A stretch of 6,048 nucleotides of DNA, taken from Candidatus Delongbacteria bacterium. GTDB lineage: Bacteria; JAGOEH01. Shown one piece after another: positions 4,343 to 6,048 of this stretch. Within the stretch, counting starts at the first letter, position 1, and each line of letters opens with the position of its first letter. The position numbers and the translations under genes were made by a program. The stretch is from positions 1 through 6,048 of the forward strand of contig JAGOEH010000187.1 in assembly GCA_017997825.1 (NCBI GenBank), in the 5' to 3' direction. The notes under the pieces are model-generated. The model made no database searches. It was not told the DNA's origin and saw nothing but the letters and a program-made list of their open reading frames with translations.

Positions 4343-6048
4343 TCAGAATTCCGCACTGATCCCGATAGAAGGCAAAAACCCGATATTGTCGGCCTCATCG
4401 GTGGTCTGCTCCCAGAAATCGTAGCGGGGACGCGTCGGAACTTTCACATTATAGATATTCTGAATATCCACAAACAGGGTCAGTTTCCAGCTTTTGTAAT
4501 TGATATAGTGATCGGCCCGCAAATCAAGCTGATGACCGGTTTTTAGACGGCGGCTTAGGTATTCTTCAGGCAGCCGCTGGATCTTCCAGCCGGTGGCCTC
4601 GCTGGGTACATAGACCGGGGTATAGGGGATCCCGGTGAAAAGTCGGAATTTACCGCTGAATTCCCAGGCGGCATTCAGCCGGTATCCGCCGGACAGGTTG
4701 AAGATGACCCGCTGGTCATACTGACCGGGATAGTCCCGGCCGTTATAGGCCCGGTACCGGCTGCGGTTCCAACTGAGGGCGGCCTGTCCGTAATAGGGAG
4801 TCTCCGAATACTTTTTCTGGGCTACCAGTTCAAATCCATACGCACTCCCCTTGCCGACCGACTGAAGCGGCAGATAACCGAAAGATTGAAAATCATCCTC
4901 CCGGCCCCCGAATCCCGTCCCGGTATTGGAGATCACCAGATAATCGGTTACACCCGGCTGGATTCCGGCCGGCAGGTCGCGGTAGCGTTTGTGATAGAAC
5001 TCGGCCGAGATCCGCAGATCGGCCCGCAGCAGATAATCGCTGCCCACAATCGTCATCAGGCTGCGCAGCGCCTTCAAGTCCCGGTTGAAGGGATTGGCCG
5101 TCCACACATAGGACGGGGCTTGATGATACAGTCCCGATCCGCCTCTAACGGTCCAGCGGTTATTCATTTGAACGGTGATGAGGGCTCGGGGTGATCCATA
5201 ATTTTTGTGATGGATAAACGCATAGTAATCCCAACGAACCCCGGTTTTTAGACGAACGGGTGCCCAGGGATGATACTCGGTTTCGGCAAAGCCTCCCATT
5301 TTATAAGTTCCCCGTTCTGAGATCAGGGCACGCTCCAATCCGAGGTCAGCCGGAGAGACACGCTGCCCGCTGCTGTTATAGATGGTATCGGCAAATCGGG
5401 TCTCATTATCCAGGCTGATAGAGCGAAATGAAACCCCGGTCAGCAGATCCAGCTTCCGGGTCAGCCGGGTATAACCCTGGAGCTTCGAGGTATACTCATA
5501 TTCATCAGCCCGGGTTTTGAAGTACTCGATCTGGGCGGAATCGACCTGACTGAATCGGTATTGGTTGAGATTGGCGCCGGCCGCCAGATCCAGATAGCCA
5601 TGTTGAAAGATCCGGCGGTAATTGACGCCTGTAATCCACTGATTCTGGGTATTATCCATAATCCCGGCATTCTTGACCCGTTTCTCGGCACTGCTCTGGT
5701 CCCGGTCCACCCGATCGATGGCTCCCAGGCCCATCAGAAAAAGCTGGTCATGCGGGGAAAGCTTGTAGGTGGCGGCCAGATTGAAATCGGTATAAACCGG
5801 CACAAAAGGTAACCCGGCGGCTTTGAAAATCAGATCGAGATAGCTGCGCCGGGCTGAAAAAATGAAATCACCCCGCGAACAAAAGGGACCCTCCAGATTG
5901 AATCCGTATTGTGTGGCTGAAACCAGGGCTTTACCTCCCAGTCGGTCTTTACGCCCGCTGCCCAGAGTCAGGCCCAGCACGGAGGATAGTTTATCGCCAT
6001 ACTGGACACTGAATCCCCCGGTCGAAAAGCGGACCTCCTCCACCAGAT
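4343..6048 (-). CDS. TonB-dependent outer-membrane receptor, barrel part (5' end outside window)
   Basis: The frame runs from the right edge to TGA at 4343-4345, giving 567 complete codons; the N-terminus (signal peptide, any carboxypeptidase-like domain, TonB box and most of the plug) is missing. The fragment opens at the end of the plug with LVEEVRF, GGF and QYGDKLSSVL (residues 1-24), then NLEGPF and SARRSYLD (64-71), typical of a TonB-receptor type found in Bacteroidota-like phyla. The remainder is alternating aromatic beta-strands with long loops, including FSGKFRLFTGIPYTP and DIQNIYN near the end. It closes with GISAEF, whose terminal Phe fits recognition by the BAM assembly machinery. 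The protein would import a substrate across the outer membrane using TonB-ExbB-ExbD energy. The substrate cannot be read from the sequence. No susD-like gene follows; its downstream neighbour is the WG-repeat gene after 236 bases. Confidence 0.9.
   Translation of the reverse strand, partial: LVEEVRFSTGGFSVQYGDKLSSVLGLTLGSGRKDRLGGKALVSATQYGFNLEGPFCSRGDFIFSARRSYLDLIFKAAGLPFVPVYTDFNLAATYKLSPHDQLFLMGLGAIDRVDRDQSSAEKRVKNAGIMDNTQNQWITGVNYRRIFQHGYLDLAAGANLNQYRFSQVDSAQIEYFKTRADEYEYTSKLQGYTRLTRKLDLLTGVSFRSISLDNETRFADTIYNSSGQRVSPADLGLERALISERGTYKMGGFAETEYHPWAPVRLKTGVRWDYYAFIHHKNYGSPRALITVQMNNRWTVRGGSGLYHQAPSYVWTANPFNRDLKALRSLMTIVGSDYLLRADLRISAEFYHKRYRDLPAGIQPGVTDYLVISNTGTGFGGREDDFQSFGYLPLQSVGKGSAYGFELVAQKKYSETPYYGQAALSWNRSRYRAYNGRDYPGQYDQRVIFNLSGGYRLNAAWEFSGKFRLFTGIPYTPVYVPSEATGWKIQRLPEEYLSRRLKTGHQLDLRADHYINYKSWKLTLFVDIQNIYNVKVPTRPRYDFWEQTTDEADNIGFLPSIGISAEF

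Noticed and set aside
644-6048. Classical polysaccharide-utilisation locus built from the GH3 hydrolase and TonB receptor
   Set aside because: The two genes are on opposite strands and separated by unrelated genes, the receptor is not SusC-like, there is no SusD and the hydrolase is not exported.

Overview
The window carries five protein-coding genes or gene fragments and no RNA gene, mobile element or CRISPR array that I can recognise. The TonB-dependent outer-membrane receptor, the predicted lipoprotein and the exported WG-repeat protein point to a Gram-negative (diderm) bacterium. The receptor style (a conserved GGF..QYGD.LSSVL stretch followed by SARRSYLD) and the small lipoprotein recall the Bacteroidota and related lineages such as Calditrichota or KSB1-like groups. 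However, the two best promoters look like ordinary sigma-70 sites (TTGACx, 17-base spacer, TA-rich -10) rather than the Bacteroidetes type. I would not name a genus. Base composition is moderately GC-rich and no stretch looks foreign.

Layout: (1) 2-397, plus strand: C-terminal end of a conserved hypothetical protein running in from the left. (2) 398-643: a spacer with a strong hairpin just after that gene, an 8+8 inverted repeat, a near-consensus promoter and a Shine-Dalgarno site. (3) 644-2380, plus: a complete family 3 glycoside hydrolase closely resembling the barley beta-D-glucan exohydrolase, with no signal peptide. (4) 2434-3003, plus: a 189-residue putative lipoprotein of unknown function, 53 bases downstream and probably co-transcribed. 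(5) 3004-3116: a convergent spacer with an 11-bp tandem repeat and weak hairpins. (6) 3117-4106, minus: an exported protein of about eight and a half WG/KWG-type repeats. (7) 4107-4342: a spacer with a promoter for the WG gene. (8) 4343-6048, minus: most of the barrel of a TonB-dependent receptor whose N-terminus lies beyond the right edge.

The hydrolase would finish the breakdown of beta-glucan oligosaccharides or cellobiose to glucose in the cytoplasm. The TonB receptor could import something across the outer membrane, but nothing ties it to glucans: it faces the other way and its downstream neighbour is a WG-repeat gene, not a susD-like gene, so this is not a classical polysaccharide-utilisation locus. 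I see no clear new multi-gene system. The points most worth a second look are the regulatory architecture ahead of the hydrolase, the 11-bp repeat between the convergent genes, the abrupt G/C skew switches inside genes, and the high density of GATC.
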